The position numbers were made by a program, and so were the translations under genes. Shown here piece by piece: positions 7,662 to 16,494 of a stretch of DNA of 64,000 nucleotides (position 1 is its first letter; the number at the start of each line of letters is the position of its first letter). The stretch is from Mucilaginibacter sp. PAMB04168 (GTDB lineage Bacteria > Bacteroidota > Bacteroidia > Sphingobacteriales > Sphingobacteriaceae). The stretch lies in NCBI RefSeq assembly GCF_039634365.2, contig NZ_CP155079.2:1054001-1118000 (forward strand), written 5' to 3'. The notes under the pieces were generated by a model. It was given only the letters and a program-made list of their open reading frames with translations, ran no database searches and was not told the origin of the DNA.

Positions 7662-9776
7662 ATGGGTATAATGAGTTTTTTGCGCGAACGCATGGGGACA
7701 ATTTTGGTTGTCATCATTGGTGTGGCGCTTTTTGCTTTTATTGCAAGTGAAGTAGTAACATACGGGCGCTCTTTCATGAGCGGAGATGCCACCACCGTGG
7801 GCGAGGTTGCAGGGCAAAAAATTGCTTTTGAGGATTACAATACCAGGGTAAAACAAAGCACTGAAGCTTTTATGCAGCAGTCTGGCCAAACAAGCCTTAC
7901 GCCGCAAATAACAGAGTATGTGCAGGAGAATGCCTGGAACCAAACCATGAGCCAGATCATCCTGAAAAGGGAGATGGATAAGCTGGGGGTAGTAGTGGGT
8001 GATGACGAAGTGAAAGCTATCATTAGCGGTCCAAACCCCGATCCGCAAATTGTGCAATACTTTGGCGATCCCAAAACCGGTCAGTTAGACCGCAACAGGT
8101 TAAACGCCTTTTTACGCGAGTTGTCAACTGCAAAAGCAAATGATCCGCGCGTAGAGCAATGGGCCGGTTTCCTGGAGCCTAAAATTGATACCCGCCGTAT
8201 TGAAAAATATATTGCCTTAGTGCATAACGGCTTATATGTAAACTCACTCGAGGCGCAAGATAGCTACCAGGCTAAAAACAAACTCGCTAACTTTACTTAT
8301 GTAGAGTTACCATACAGCTCGTTGGCCGATAATAAAGTATCCGTAACCGACAATGATTACCAGGAATACTACGATGAGCATAAAGGCCTGTTTAAAAACC
8401 CACAAGAAACCAGAAGCTTTGACTACGTAGCTTTCAATGCTGCTGCATCTGCAGAAGATCAGGCAGCCATTAAATCACAAATGGATAAATTAGCCGGCGA
8501 CTTTAAAGCCAGCACTAATGATTCATTATTTGTGCAGATAAATGCAGAAACTAAGGCCCCGTTGGCTTACCAGCGCAAAGGCCAGTTAGAGCCGCAACTG
8601 GATTCAGTAATGTTTAACGCTGCCCCTGGTTTTGTATATGGTCCGTACCTGTCAAACGGTAGCTTCAAGATTGCTAAGCTGGTTGACAGCCGTGTAGGTC
8701 CTGATTCGGTATCTGCCCGTCATATCCTGCTTAATCCTGCTACCAGCGGTGGTGTGGATAAAGCTTTAGCCAAAGCCGACTCTATAAAAAAATTAATACA
8801 AGGCGGTCGTCCGTTTGCTGAATTTGCTAAAAACTTCTCTGAAGATAAAGCATCTGCCGAAAAGGGTGGCGACTTAGGTACTTTTGGCCGCGGTGCAATG
8901 GTTCCTGCTTTTGAAGAGGCTGCCTTTAATGGCAAACCCGGCGATTTAAAAGTAGTTACTTCTCAATTTGGTGTTCACCTAATTAATGTAGTTAGTCAAA
9001 AAGGTTCTTCAAAAGTAGTTAAAGTAGCTACTGTTGATAAACCGGTAGTGGCAAGTAACAAAACACAATCAGCTGCTTATAATAAAGCGCAGTCTTTCTT
9101 ATCAAACGTGTCGGGTGATGATTTTGCAGCACAGGCTAAAAAAGCAGGCTTAACCGTAAAACCGGCTAATGACGTGATTGGTACTGCATCGGCACTGCCA
9201 GGTTTAGATAATGCACGCGAACTGGTAAAATGGGCATTTAACAAAGCTGAAAAAGGTGATGTGGTAGATCAGGTTTACACACTGGGCGACCAATACGTAA
9301 TTGCACACTTAACCAAAATCAAAAAAGCGGGTACTTTATCATTAGAAGACGTTAAAGATCAGATTAAAGCTGATGTACTTGCAAAAGTGAAAGCAAAGCA
9401 ACTAAGCGAAAAATTGCAATCAGCAGTTAATGGAGCTTCGGGCATACAGCAGGTTGCTCAAAAAGCAGGCGCTAAAGCCGTTCCGGTTGAAAACATTGTG
9501 TTTGCTAACCCGGTTATACCAGGCCTGTCGTTAGAGTACAAGGTTATTGGTACTGTATTCGGTTCAAAACCTAACAAGGTTTCAAAACCAATTGAAGGTT
9601 CGCATGGTGTTTATGTAGTTTCATTGAACAGCTTCCTTAACCCTGCTGTTTTAACCAATACCGTTCGCGAAAAGCAACAATTGAGTCAGACATTGCTGCA
9701 GCAGGTTGATAGCCGTTTGTTTGATGCACTGAAAGATAAGGCGAATGTAAAAGATTACCGCTATAAATTCTTATAG
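7662..9776 (+). CDS. PpiD/SurA-type periplasmic peptidyl-prolyl isomerase
   Basis: This chaperone-like isomerase of about 704 residues is anchored by one N-terminal transmembrane helix (ILVVIIGVALFAFIA) after a FLRERMG start typical of Bacteroidota PpiD homologues. A SurA-type N-terminal domain follows. One parvulin rotamase domain spans about residues 350-443, from ARHILL to FGVHLINV. A second, degenerate helical or rotamase-like half follows. It probably assists outer-membrane protein folding. I chose ATG 7662 because the upstream frame from TTG 7608 adds a non-conserved leader; ATG 7671 is also possible. Confidence 0.85.
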   Translation: MGIMSFLRERMGTILVVIIGVALFAFIASEVVTYGRSFMSGDATTVGEVAGQKIAFEDYNTRVKQSTEAFMQQSGQTSLTPQITEYVQENAWNQTMSQIILKREMDKLGVVVGDDEVKAIISGPNPDPQIVQYFGDPKTGQLDRNRLNAFLRELSTAKANDPRVEQWAGFLEPKIDTRRIEKYIALVHNGLYVNSLEAQDSYQAKNKLANFTYVELPYSSLADNKVSVTDNDYQEYYDEHKGLFKNPQETRSFDYVAFNAAASAEDQAAIKSQMDKLAGDFKASTNDSLFVQINAETKAPLAYQRKGQLEPQLDSVMFNAAPGFVYGPYLSNGSFKIAKLVDSRVGPDSVSARHILLNPATSGGVDKALAKADSIKKLIQGGRPFAEFAKNFSEDKASAEKGGDLGTFGRGAMVPAFEEAAFNGKPGDLKVVTSQFGVHLINVVSQKGSSKVVKVATVDKPVVASNKTQSAAYNKAQSFLSNVSGDDFAAQAKKAGLTVKPANDVIGTASALPGLDNARELVKWAFNKAEKGDVVDQVYTLGDQYVIAHLTKIKKAGTLSLEDVKDQIKADVLAKVKAKQLSEKLQSAVNGASGIQQVAQKAGAKAVPVENIVFANPVIPGLSLEYKVIGTVFGSKPNKVSKPIEGSHGVYVVSLNSFLNPAVLTNTVREKQQLSQTLLQQVDSRLFDALKDKANVKDYRYKFL

Positions 9777-9797
9777 TAAAAATTAAAGTAATTTTGC

Positions 9798-9838
9798 ATC
9801 CGGAGCCAACGTTAAGTTGTCTCCGGATTTTTTATTTT
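9798..9838 (+). terminator. Intrinsic terminator after the ppiD-like gene
   Basis: An 8-bp stem (ATCCGGAG with CTCCGGAT) has a further CAAC/GTTG pairing in its loop and is followed by a T-rich run. It ends the coaX-to-ppiD operon and lies just before the DUF2480 start. Confidence 0.75.
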
Positions 9839-9844
9839 AGTATT

Positions 9845-10360
9845 ATGGATATCCAGCAAAATATAGTCAACAAGGTTGCCCAGAGTGGTTTGGTAACGCT
9901 CGATCCGGCCAGCTTTTATCCAAAAGGTGAACGGGTGATCTATGATATAAAAGACAACCTGTACATGGGCCTTATTTTACGTGAGAAGGACTTTAGGGAG
10001 TTTGTGAAGGGGCATGATTGGTCGCAGTATGCAGGCAAGAATGTAGGCGTTACCTGCACTGCCGATGCTATTGTGCCGGCCTGGGCTTATATGCTGCTGG
10101 CAAACCGCTTAGCGCCTTATGCCAGTGATGTGGTGTTTGGTAACGAAGAGGTATTAGAAACGGTGTTATTTGAAAAAGCAATGGCGAAGGCCGATTTTGA
10201 GCAGTATCGTGATCAGCGTATTGTATTAAAGGGTTGCGGCGACATAGAAGTACCCACATCAGCCTATGTGGAGCTCACTAAGCGATTAACACCAATAGCC
10301 AAAAGCCTTATGTTCGGCGAGCCATGTTCAACGGTGCCAATTTACAAAAGGAAGGATTAG
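9845..10360 (+). CDS. DUF2480 family protein
   Basis: This soluble 171-residue protein matches the Bacteroidota-restricted DUF2480 family by its overall pattern: an N-terminal NIVNKVAQSGLVTLD segment and a central TCTADAIVPAWAYMLLA stretch. The C-terminal half has GCGDIEVPTSAY and KSLMFGEPCSTVP. It has no signal peptide or membrane span, so it is probably cytoplasmic. The ATG at 9845 was chosen because a longer in-frame extension from 9794 would run through the upstream terminator hairpin. The function is unknown. Confidence 0.75.
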   Translation: MDIQQNIVNKVAQSGLVTLDPASFYPKGERVIYDIKDNLYMGLILREKDFREFVKGHDWSQYAGKNVGVTCTADAIVPAWAYMLLANRLAPYASDVVFGNEEVLETVLFEKAMAKADFEQYRDQRIVLKGCGDIEVPTSAYVELTKRLTPIAKSLMFGEPCSTVPIYKRKD

Positions 10361-10489
10361 GTGTCAGATTATTGTTCACTAAAAAAAAATTGTGCCGAAC
10401 AATAGCTGTTTTAAATAGATATGTTTAAACTGCGCTAATGTATGCTTGTCAAAGCTAATGTAATTAAACAATTATTGTTCGCAGTGAAA

Positions 10490-11299
10490 ATGACACGCCA
10501 GATATTCAAAAGCCAATATATCAAAGCTGGTGCTTTACTTGCTTGTATAGTTACAAGTTTAGTGTTTAGCACTTTTGCGCAGGAGCCTGTTAAAGTGGCC
10601 GAACCGACGTTTAAAGTGGGAGAGGAGTTAAGCTACCGTTTAAAATATGGTTGGTTTACCGGGGCCGAAGCGCATTTACGGGTAGCCGAAACGGATACCC
10701 GGTTTGAAGGCAATCCGGCTTGGCATATCATAGCCGATGGTAAAACGGCGGGTACGTTCGATGTATTCTATAAGGTTCGAAACCGTTATGAATCTTATAT
10801 AGACCAACGAACGCTGTTACCTTATTTTTATACAGAAGACCGGCACGAAGCCAAGTACAAGCATACCGACAAGGTTACGTTTAACCATCAAACAGGTAAA
10901 ATTACCGCAAATAGCGGTGTTTACCCTTTTAGTGGCAAGGTGTTCGATTTTCCGTCGGCTTATTACTTTGCCCGTTGTTTGGATGTATCTCACCTTAAAA
11001 TTGGCGATAAGATTGATTTAAAGTATTTTTTAGATGATGCTATTCAGACGCTTTCTATAACTTATATGGGTAAGGAGAAAGCAGAATGTTCATTAGGTAC
11101 CTTTAACTGTCTTAAATTTAATCCCACCATTATACCGGGCCGCATATTTCGCAAAAACAGTAAGTTGTACCTTTGGGTAACTGATGATAATAACCGTATT
11201 CCGGTAAAGGCCCATGTTGAGTTGGTGGTGGGTAGTGTTACCATGGATTTAACCGGTGCAAAAGGATTGAAGTATCCTTTGAATCCTATAAAAAAATAA
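10490..11299 (+). CDS. DUF3108 family exported protein
   Basis: The product (about 269 residues from ATG 10490) has an N-terminal signal peptide ending near FAQE, then a mostly beta-strand domain of the DUF3108 type with FKVGEELSYRLKYGWF near the start. DUF3108 proteins are periplasmic or surface-exposed beta-sandwich proteins of unknown role. An upstream in-frame ATG at 10442 would add 16 residues; the shorter start puts the basic residues directly before the hydrophobic core. The gene ends 1 bp before the DUF3109 gene, suggesting co-transcription. Confidence 0.72.
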   Translation: MTRQIFKSQYIKAGALLACIVTSLVFSTFAQEPVKVAEPTFKVGEELSYRLKYGWFTGAEAHLRVAETDTRFEGNPAWHIIADGKTAGTFDVFYKVRNRYESYIDQRTLLPYFYTEDRHEAKYKHTDKVTFNHQTGKITANSGVYPFSGKVFDFPSAYYFARCLDVSHLKIGDKIDLKYFLDDAIQTLSITYMGKEKAECSLGTFNCLKFNPTIIPGRIFRKNSKLYLWVTDDNNRIPVKAHVELVVGSVTMDLTGAKGLKYPLNPIKK

Positions 11300-11300
11300 A

Positions 11301-11864
11301 ATGATTGAAGTTGGAAGTGCATTGGTGCACGAGGATGTAGTAACCGAAAACTTTGTTTGTAATCTTAATAAATGCAAAGGTGCCTGCTGCCTGGAAGGCG
11401 ATTCGGGCGCACCGCTTGCTGCCGACGAATTAGATATATTAAGAGACATTTATCCAAAAGTGAAGCCTTACATGACCGCTAAAGGCATTGCCACGGTTGA
11501 GGCTGTAGGTACTCATGTAACCGATTTTGAAGGTGATTATACCACACCTTGTGTGGATACCAATAAAGAGTGCGCTTATGTAACCTGGGAAAATGGTATT
11601 ACTAAATGTGCTATTGAAAAGGCTTGGGAGGCAGGTGATGTGGAGTGGCGTAAGCCAATATCCTGCCATTTATACCCCATCCGCATAACTAATTATCCTG
11701 AATTTGACGTATTGCATTATGACCGCTGGAACATTTGCAGCCCGGCTTGCAGCTTTGGTAGCGAATTAAAGGTGCATGTGCATGAGTTTTTAAAAGAACC
11801 GCTCATACGTAAATATGGTGAAGAGTGGTATCAGGAGTTAGTAGATAAGCTGGCGGGTATTTAA
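11301..11864 (+). CDS. DUF3109 family cysteine-rich protein
   Basis: This 187-residue protein has many conserved-looking cysteines, starting with CNLNKCKGACC (C20, C25, C29, C30) and continuing with single cysteines through to NICSPACSFG. The pattern resembles the YkgJ/zinc- or iron-sulfur-cluster-binding group, and the whole sequence fits DUF3109. No signal peptide is seen, so it is probably cytoplasmic. It starts 1 bp after the DUF3108 gene. The biochemical role is unknown; a metal cluster is inferred from the cysteines. Confidence 0.75.
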   Translation: MIEVGSALVHEDVVTENFVCNLNKCKGACCLEGDSGAPLAADELDILRDIYPKVKPYMTAKGIATVEAVGTHVTDFEGDYTTPCVDTNKECAYVTWENGITKCAIEKAWEAGDVEWRKPISCHLYPIRITNYPEFDVLHYDRWNICSPACSFGSELKVHVHEFLKEPLIRKYGEEWYQELVDKLAGI

Positions 11865-11929
11865 TACACCTGGTATTTAAAGCTTTTTTATATCTTAGGA
11901 GCAATAAATAATCATCTAACTATATTATT

Positions 11930-12799
11930 GTGAAAGGAATAATACTTGCCGGTGGCTCCGGTACCCGCCTGCACCCACTAACTTTAGCTGTAAGTAAGCA
12001 ATTAATGCCGGTTTACGACAAGCCGATGATCTATTATCCGCTATCGGTGTTAATGCTGGCAGGTATTAAAGAGATTCTCATTATATCTACACCACATGAT
12101 TTGCCGCAGTTTGAGAAGCTGCTGGGCGATGGATCGCGCATTGGTTGCCGGTTTGAGTATGCCGTACAGCCCGAGCCTAATGGCCTGGCGCAAGCCTTCG
12201 TAATTGGAGCAGATTTTATTGGTACCGATAAAGTAGCGCTTATTTTAGGTGATAACATCTTTTACGGCGACGGCCTTTCGCACTTACTGCAGCATAGCAG
12301 CGATCCTGAGGGCGGTATGGTTTTTGCCTACCAGGTTGCCGATCCTGAACGTTACGGTGTGGTAGAATTTGACAGTGATAACAAAGTTATTTCACTGGAA
12401 GAAAAGCCAGCTGAACCTAAATCAGACTATGCTGTACCAGGCTTGTATTTTTATGACAATGATGTAGTGGAGATAGCAAAAAATATAGCGCCTTCACCAC
12501 GGGGAGAATATGAAATAACCGACGTTAACAAAGAGTATTTAAACCGTGGCAAGTTAAACGTGGCCATACTTAGCCGCGGTACCGCTTGGCTAGATACTGG
12601 TACCTTTGCCTCCTTAATGCAGGCAGGGCAGTTTGTACAGGTAATAGAAGAGCGCCAGGGTATTAAGATTGCCTGTATAGAAGAAATTGCCTACCGCATG
12701 GGCTTTATTGATGCCGAACAGTTGGCGGAGATAGCAGCGCCACTTACCAAGAGCGGCTATGGCCAATTCCTGCTAAAGCTATTAAAGAACAAAAAATAA
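11930..12799 (+). CDS. rfbA: Glucose-1-phosphate thymidylyltransferase
   Basis: RfbA (RmlA) joins dTTP and glucose-1-phosphate to make dTDP-glucose, the first step towards dTDP-L-rhamnose for surface polysaccharides. The 289-residue protein has the nucleotidyltransferase signature [11 protein letters not shown] at residues 8-18, the [15 protein letters not shown] sugar-phosphate region, LGDNIFYGD and a GTAWLDTGT segment. Its length is standard. Translation starts at GTG, directly before KGIILAGG, and no ATG is nearby. The rmlB, C and D partners are not in the window. A strong terminator follows. Confidence 0.95.
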   Translation: MKGIILAGGSGTRLHPLTLAVSKQLMPVYDKPMIYYPLSVLMLAGIKEILIISTPHDLPQFEKLLGDGSRIGCRFEYAVQPEPNGLAQAFVIGADFIGTDKVALILGDNIFYGDGLSHLLQHSSDPEGGMVFAYQVADPERYGVVEFDSDNKVISLEEKPAEPKSDYAVPGLYFYDNDVVEIAKNIAPSPRGEYEITDVNKEYLNRGKLNVAILSRGTAWLDTGTFASLMQAGQFVQVIEERQGIKIACIEEIAYRMGFIDAEQLAEIAAPLTKSGYGQFLLKLLKNKK

Positions 12800-12819
12800 T
12801 AAATCAAGACTTTAACAGA

Positions 12820-12860
12820 AAAGGTCAGCTCCTAAGACGTGCTGACCTTTTTTTGTTTTT
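12820..12860 (+). terminator. Intrinsic terminator after rfbA
   Basis: A perfect 10-bp inverted repeat (AAAGGTCAGC with GCTGACCTTT) encloses an 11-nt loop and is followed by a T-rich tract. It separates rfbA from the convergent anti-sigma gene. Confidence 0.85.
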
Positions 12861-12977
12861 AATATCTTTTTCGAAGTTGAAACCCAGAGAAAAGGTCTGC
12901 CAGGTAGCGTTGGCAACAACAGTTATGTTGTTTAATATTGAAGTCTATTGAATTATTATAAGGAAGAATTCCGGTAT

Positions 12978-13811
12978 CTATAAACTGGCCATCACTACCA
13001 TTTGGTTAAGTGTTGGGTTTACACTGCCACCACGTGGCTCAATAGTTACCGCAAATGCCTGTGCAAGCGCAATGGATTTCATTTCCTTCATATCGGCCGA
13101 ATCGGCATGTGCATTATCAAATACACCTAAATCAACCGGTTTGCCATTTGCAATAGCCCATAACTGGTATTGGTGGTCTTTATCTGGAGCAGGGAGATTA
13201 GCGCTTACCAGATCCACCATCACTTTTCTTCTTTTAGGGCTCCATGCAACTGTTAACCCCGAACTAGGTGTTTTAGCTGTGCCTTTTAACTGTACAAAAC
13301 GGAAAGAAGGATCGCGAAAGACTGCAATCTCTTCATCCATTACACTTACTTGCCTTGAAAACTTTTGCTCACTTAATCTTAAACTGATAAGTTGTTGCTC
13401 TTTGGTTTGCAAACGCTTGTAAACAACACCTAGGGAAGCTACACTCAGGCACAATAACAACAAGCTGGCAGCAAACGCATATTTGTAGAATACACTGGTG
13501 GTTGGCCGTTGCGGTTTCATTTCAACTACACGGGCCGGTTGTTGGTCGTGCGATATAGAAGGAAAATTACGGTCATCGCCAAAGTTAGTGAGCAGACTAT
13601 TTAACACCCGGTTCTTTAATTCTCCAGCTGGTTCAACGTGGTGTACATCAGCATAATCTTCCAGGGCGTTCTCTATTTCCTCCAGCTCAGCTCTTACCTC
13701 CGGATATTTTTGGGCCATAACTTCCACCTGCAACTTTTCTTCTGCGCTTAAGTCGCCCAGAACGTAAAGTTCCAACACCCCCGATTCTATATATGCCCTA
13801 ATCTCTTCCAA
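12978..13811 (-). CDS. RskA-type anti-sigma factor
   Basis: The 277-residue protein has a cytoplasmic N-terminal part (ESGVLELYVLGDLSAEE), one transmembrane helix at about residues 108-130 and a periplasmic RskA-like C-terminal domain (AWSPKRRKVMVDL, YQLWAIANGKPVDLG). Such proteins hold an ECF sigma factor inactive at the membrane until a signal triggers cleavage. The gene begins 2 bp after the sigma factor stop, so the two are surely one operon. I see no zinc-binding HxxxCxxC motif, which fits the RskA group. Confidence 0.85.
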   Translation of the reverse strand: MEEIRAYIESGVLELYVLGDLSAEEKLQVEVMAQKYPEVRAELEEIENALEDYADVHHVEPAGELKNRVLNSLLTNFGDDRNFPSISHDQQPARVVEMKPQRPTTSVFYKYAFAASLLLLCLSVASLGVVYKRLQTKEQQLISLRLSEQKFSRQVSVMDEEIAVFRDPSFRFVQLKGTAKTPSSGLTVAWSPKRRKVMVDLVSANLPAPDKDHQYQLWAIANGKPVDLGVFDNAHADSADMKEMKSIALAQAFAVTIEPRGGSVNPTLNQMVVMASL

Positions 13812-13813
13812 TG

Positions 13814-14365
13814 TTAATTAAAATGTTTGCGTAACTGTTGTATAGCCATGCGCAAACGGGTCTTAATGGTGCCCAAAGGCATTCCTAACTCGTCTGCAGC
13901 TTCAGTATGCGTGTAACCTTTAAAATAGATGAGGTCGAGTATTGATTTTTGCTCGGGCCTTAGCTTATCAACCAACTCTTTTACACCCAAAAGCTCAGGC
14001 TTATACACCGTACTATTGTGCTTGTCGATGTAACCTACGTTGTTTTCGAGCTCTTGGTTTTTGAATTGATTTTTAAAATCTTTTGACCTGATTTTGTCGA
14101 TTGCCAAATTGCGTGCAATGTTTACAATCCAGGTAAAAAGCCGGCCTTTATCAGCGCTGTAGCTGGTGGCAGAGTGCCAAATTTTAACAAAAGCTTCTTG
14201 TAAAACGTCTTCGGCGGTTGCCGTGTCATTTACAATACGCAGTATTACACCATATAAAGCAGCAGAATACATTTCGTATAACGCTTCGGCGGCTACTTTT
14301 TCGTGCCGCTGCAAAGCGAGTACAAGTTGTTCTTCTGTAAGGGTTGATTTATGCTTCTTGGCCAA
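13814..14365 (-). CDS. ECF sigma factor (SigK-like)
   Basis: This 183-residue RNA polymerase sigma factor has region 2 (ATAEDVLQEAFVKIWHSA, then TWIVNIARNLAIDKIRS) and region 4 (LDLIYFKGYTHTEAADELGMPLGTIKTRLR), a helix-turn-helix for the -35 element. It lacks region 3, as expected for the extracytoplasmic function class. The paired RskA-like anti-sigma downstream suggests a SigK-type envelope or oxidative stress regulon, and the pair may control its own promoter. The target genes are unknown. Confidence 0.9.
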   Translation of the reverse strand: MAKKHKSTLTEEQLVLALQRHEKVAAEALYEMYSAALYGVILRIVNDTATAEDVLQEAFVKIWHSATSYSADKGRLFTWIVNIARNLAIDKIRSKDFKNQFKNQELENNVGYIDKHNSTVYKPELLGVKELVDKLRPEQKSILDLIYFKGYTHTEAADELGMPLGTIKTRLRMAIQQLRKHFN

Positions 14366-14398
14366 AACTGGGTAAATATAAAATATTATACCGCAACA

Positions 14399-15277
14399 TT
14401 ATAAATCAAACAAATGTTTTTCAGCATGATAAGATGAACGGACTAGCGGACCGCTCTCAACATATCTGAAACCCATGTTTAAGCCAACCTCTTTATAATA
14501 TGCAAACTGGTCGGGTGTTACCCAGTCAATAACCGGGTGATGGCTACGAGTGGGTTGTAAGTATTGGCCTAACGTTAGTATTTGCACGCCGGCGTCATGA
14601 AGATCTTGCATGGCTTCCAACACATCCTCTTCGCGTTCGCCCAAGCCCAGCATAATGCCTGATTTGGTGCGAAGGCCGGCTGCTGATATCTGCCTTAAGC
14701 AATCCAGGCTTCGGTCGTACTTGGCTTGTATGCGTACTTCGCGCGTTAAGCGGCGTACGGTTTCCAGGTTGTGAGATACTACCTCAGGGCGAACGGCCAA
14801 TACACGGGCTAAGTTGTCCCAATTGCCTTTGAAATCGGGCAGGAGGGTTTCTAGCGTCGTTTCAGGACTTTCGCGACGGATAGCGTTAATGGTTTCAGCC
14901 CATATTATAGAGCCGCCGTCTTTCAGGTCGTCGCGGTCAACCGATGTAATAACGCAGTGTTTTACCTGCATCAGCTTTACCGAGGTGGCAACCCGGTTAG
15001 GCTCATCCAAATCAACCGCAAGTGGACGACCGGTAGCCACGGCGCAAAATGAGCAGGAGCGGGTACAAATATTACCCAGTATCATGAAAGTAGCTGTACC
15101 GGCACCCCAGCACTCACCCATGTTAGGGCAGTTTCCGCTCTCGCAAATGGTATGCAGTTTATGCGTATCAACCAAACTGCGAACATGAGCATACTCTTTA
15201 CCAACAGGAAGCTTAACCCTAAGCCAATCTGGCTTACGTTGCACCTGGTTGGCTGGAATTACCGGCAAATCAATCAT
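14399..15277 (-). CDS. lipA: Lipoyl synthase
   Basis: LipA inserts two sulfurs into protein-bound octanoyl chains to make lipoate. The 292-residue protein has both 4Fe-4S clusters: the auxiliary cluster cysteines C45, C50 and C56 ([12 protein letters not shown]) and the radical-SAM cysteines C71, C75 and C78 (CTRSCSFC). The RSSYHAE segment near the C-terminus holds the serine that ligates the auxiliary cluster. The length is normal. No lipB lies in the window. It lies downstream of ytxJ on the same strand. Confidence 0.97.
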   Translation of the reverse strand: MIDLPVIPANQVQRKPDWLRVKLPVGKEYAHVRSLVDTHKLHTICESGNCPNMGECWGAGTATFMILGNICTRSCSFCAVATGRPLAVDLDEPNRVATSVKLMQVKHCVITSVDRDDLKDGGSIIWAETINAIRRESPETTLETLLPDFKGNWDNLARVLAVRPEVVSHNLETVRRLTREVRIQAKYDRSLDCLRQISAAGLRTKSGIMLGLGEREEDVLEAMQDLHDAGVQILTLGQYLQPTRSHHPVIDWVTPDQFAYYKEVGLNMGFRYVESGPLVRSSYHAEKHLFDL

Positions 15278-15386
15278 AATACAAATTTAGGGAATTTTGT
15301 TTAGAAGCAAGATACAACAATCCAAGAACCAACATCCATAAAGCAGGAAATGCCAGCTCAATTATAATGCTCTTGTATTCTAATAT

Positions 15387-15716
15387 TTATGCTAATACAG
15401 ATAAAGCTTCGTCTACCGAGATAGCACCATGTGATTGGTCAAGAATACATTCGCCATCCTTAATCAATAATAATTGCGGTGACTCGTGGTGAACTTGAAA
15501 ATCTTCGGCTACTTTGTTGGAGATGTCGCGATGTTTAATTAGATCCAGAAAATAAAGAGGAAGGCCATCAGGCAATTGTTCCCAATCCAGTTCGAAACGA
15601 CGTTTAGCCATCATGCTGATGGAACACCGGGTACTGTGTTTAAAAATGATACTGTAACCGGCTTGTTGTTTAATGTCATTCAATTGATTTGCCGAGTCTA
15701 ACGCGATCCAATTCAT
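15387..15716 (-). CDS. ytxJ: Bacilliredoxin-like protein YtxJ
   Basis: The 109-residue protein has a thioredoxin fold and a single active-site cysteine, Cys31 in KHSTRCSIS, followed by the cis-proline region (HHESPQLLLIKDG). This is the YtxJ monothiol bacilliredoxin pattern. Members remove bacillithiol from mixed disulfides on proteins during oxidative stress. Its presence implies the cell makes bacillithiol, although the Bsh genes are not in the window. The frame after the stop continues into a hydrophobic stretch, which I do not treat as coding. Confidence 0.85.
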   Translation of the reverse strand: MNWIALDSANQLNDIKQQAGYSIIFKHSTRCSISMMAKRRFELDWEQLPDGLPLYFLDLIKHRDISNKVAEDFQVHHESPQLLLIKDGECILDQSHGAISVDEALSVLA

Positions 15717-15797
15717 ATAATCAAAAAGATATTTTAAACAAAAGTACAGCTAAGTATAGTAATGCTTATGTCAGATATAGAATATGACAATTACGTG

Positions 15798-15908
15798 TTA
15801 GCGGCCGCGGCGGGGGTATGAACCATAAGCCGGGCAAAGTTTATTAGAGCAAGAAGCAAATGTGCTTAACAAGGCGGCTACTAAACCAATGTATATAATC
15901 TTTTTCAT
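15798..15908 (-). CDS. Small lipoprotein (36 aa) with CPAYGSY motif
   Basis: The open frame reads MKKIIYIGLVAALL and then a lipobox at STFASC (Cys20), leaving a mature peptide of 17 residues containing NKLCPAYGSYPRRGR. The signal is a full lipoprotein signal peptide. The very short mature part, with one more cysteine and a CPAY motif, looks like a Bacteroidota family of tiny lipoproteins that gene callers often miss. It lies downstream of ribH and upstream of ytxJ. The function is unknown. An export signal makes chance coding unlikely. Confidence 0.65.
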   Translation of the reverse strand: MKKIIYIGLVAALLSTFASCSNKLCPAYGSYPRRGR

Positions 15909-15936
15909 GTTGGAGCTACTTATAAATGCTGTCTAA

Positions 15937-16431
15937 TTAATCAATTAACTGTTTTGCAAAGTCAGCCATTTTGATAGCAGTAACAGCAGCTTCAACGCCT
16001 TTGTTTCCATGCTTACCTCCGGCCCTATCCAAGGCTTGTTGCTCGTTATCAGTGGTTAACACACCAAATATAACAGGTTTTGCATATTTTAAAGCAACAT
16101 TGCTAACGCCGTTTGCAACGGCATTGCAAATAAAATCAAAATGTCTGGTTTCGCCCTGTATAACACAACCCAGGCAAATAACGGCATCCAGATGTTTGTT
16201 GTTTAATAAAATATCGGCTCCTGCTGTAAGCTCAAAGCTTCCCGGAACGGAATAGGTGAAAATATTATCAATTAATGCGCCATTATCAATCAGGCTTTGG
16301 TAAGCTCCGCCATATAAAGCGCCTGTAATTTTTGCATTCCACTCAGCTACAACAATGCCAAAGCGGTATGGTGCCGCACTGGGTATGGTAGTATTGGAAA
16401 AATCAGAAAGATTTTTAAGCTGAGTTGCCAT
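15937..16431 (-). CDS. ribH: 6,7-dimethyl-8-ribityllumazine synthase
   Basis: RibH joins 5-amino-6-ribitylaminouracil and a four-carbon phosphate to make lumazine, the direct riboflavin precursor. The 164-residue sequence has the family landmarks: FGIVVAEWN near residue 24, the VPGSFEL loop, CLGCVIQGETRHFDF with the catalytic histidine, and FGVLTTDNEQQALDRAGGKHGNKG. Length and motifs are typical. The TPR protein gene lies about 60 bp upstream on the same strand and may share its transcript. Confidence 0.95.
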   Translation of the reverse strand: MATQLKNLSDFSNTTIPSAAPYRFGIVVAEWNAKITGALYGGAYQSLIDNGALIDNIFTYSVPGSFELTAGADILLNNKHLDAVICLGCVIQGETRHFDFICNAVANGVSNVALKYAKPVIFGVLTTDNEQQALDRAGGKHGNKGVEAAVTAIKMADFAKQLID

Positions 16432-16494
16432 GTATGTAATTTAATTAACCAATTAGCCAAAACGGTAACTAAAGGTTATACGAATAATGATTGC

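Noticed and set aside
15278..15386. Hydrophobic frame continuing from ytxJ past its stop towards lipA
   Set aside because: It has no usable start codon of its own and would require stop readthrough, so it is probably chance.
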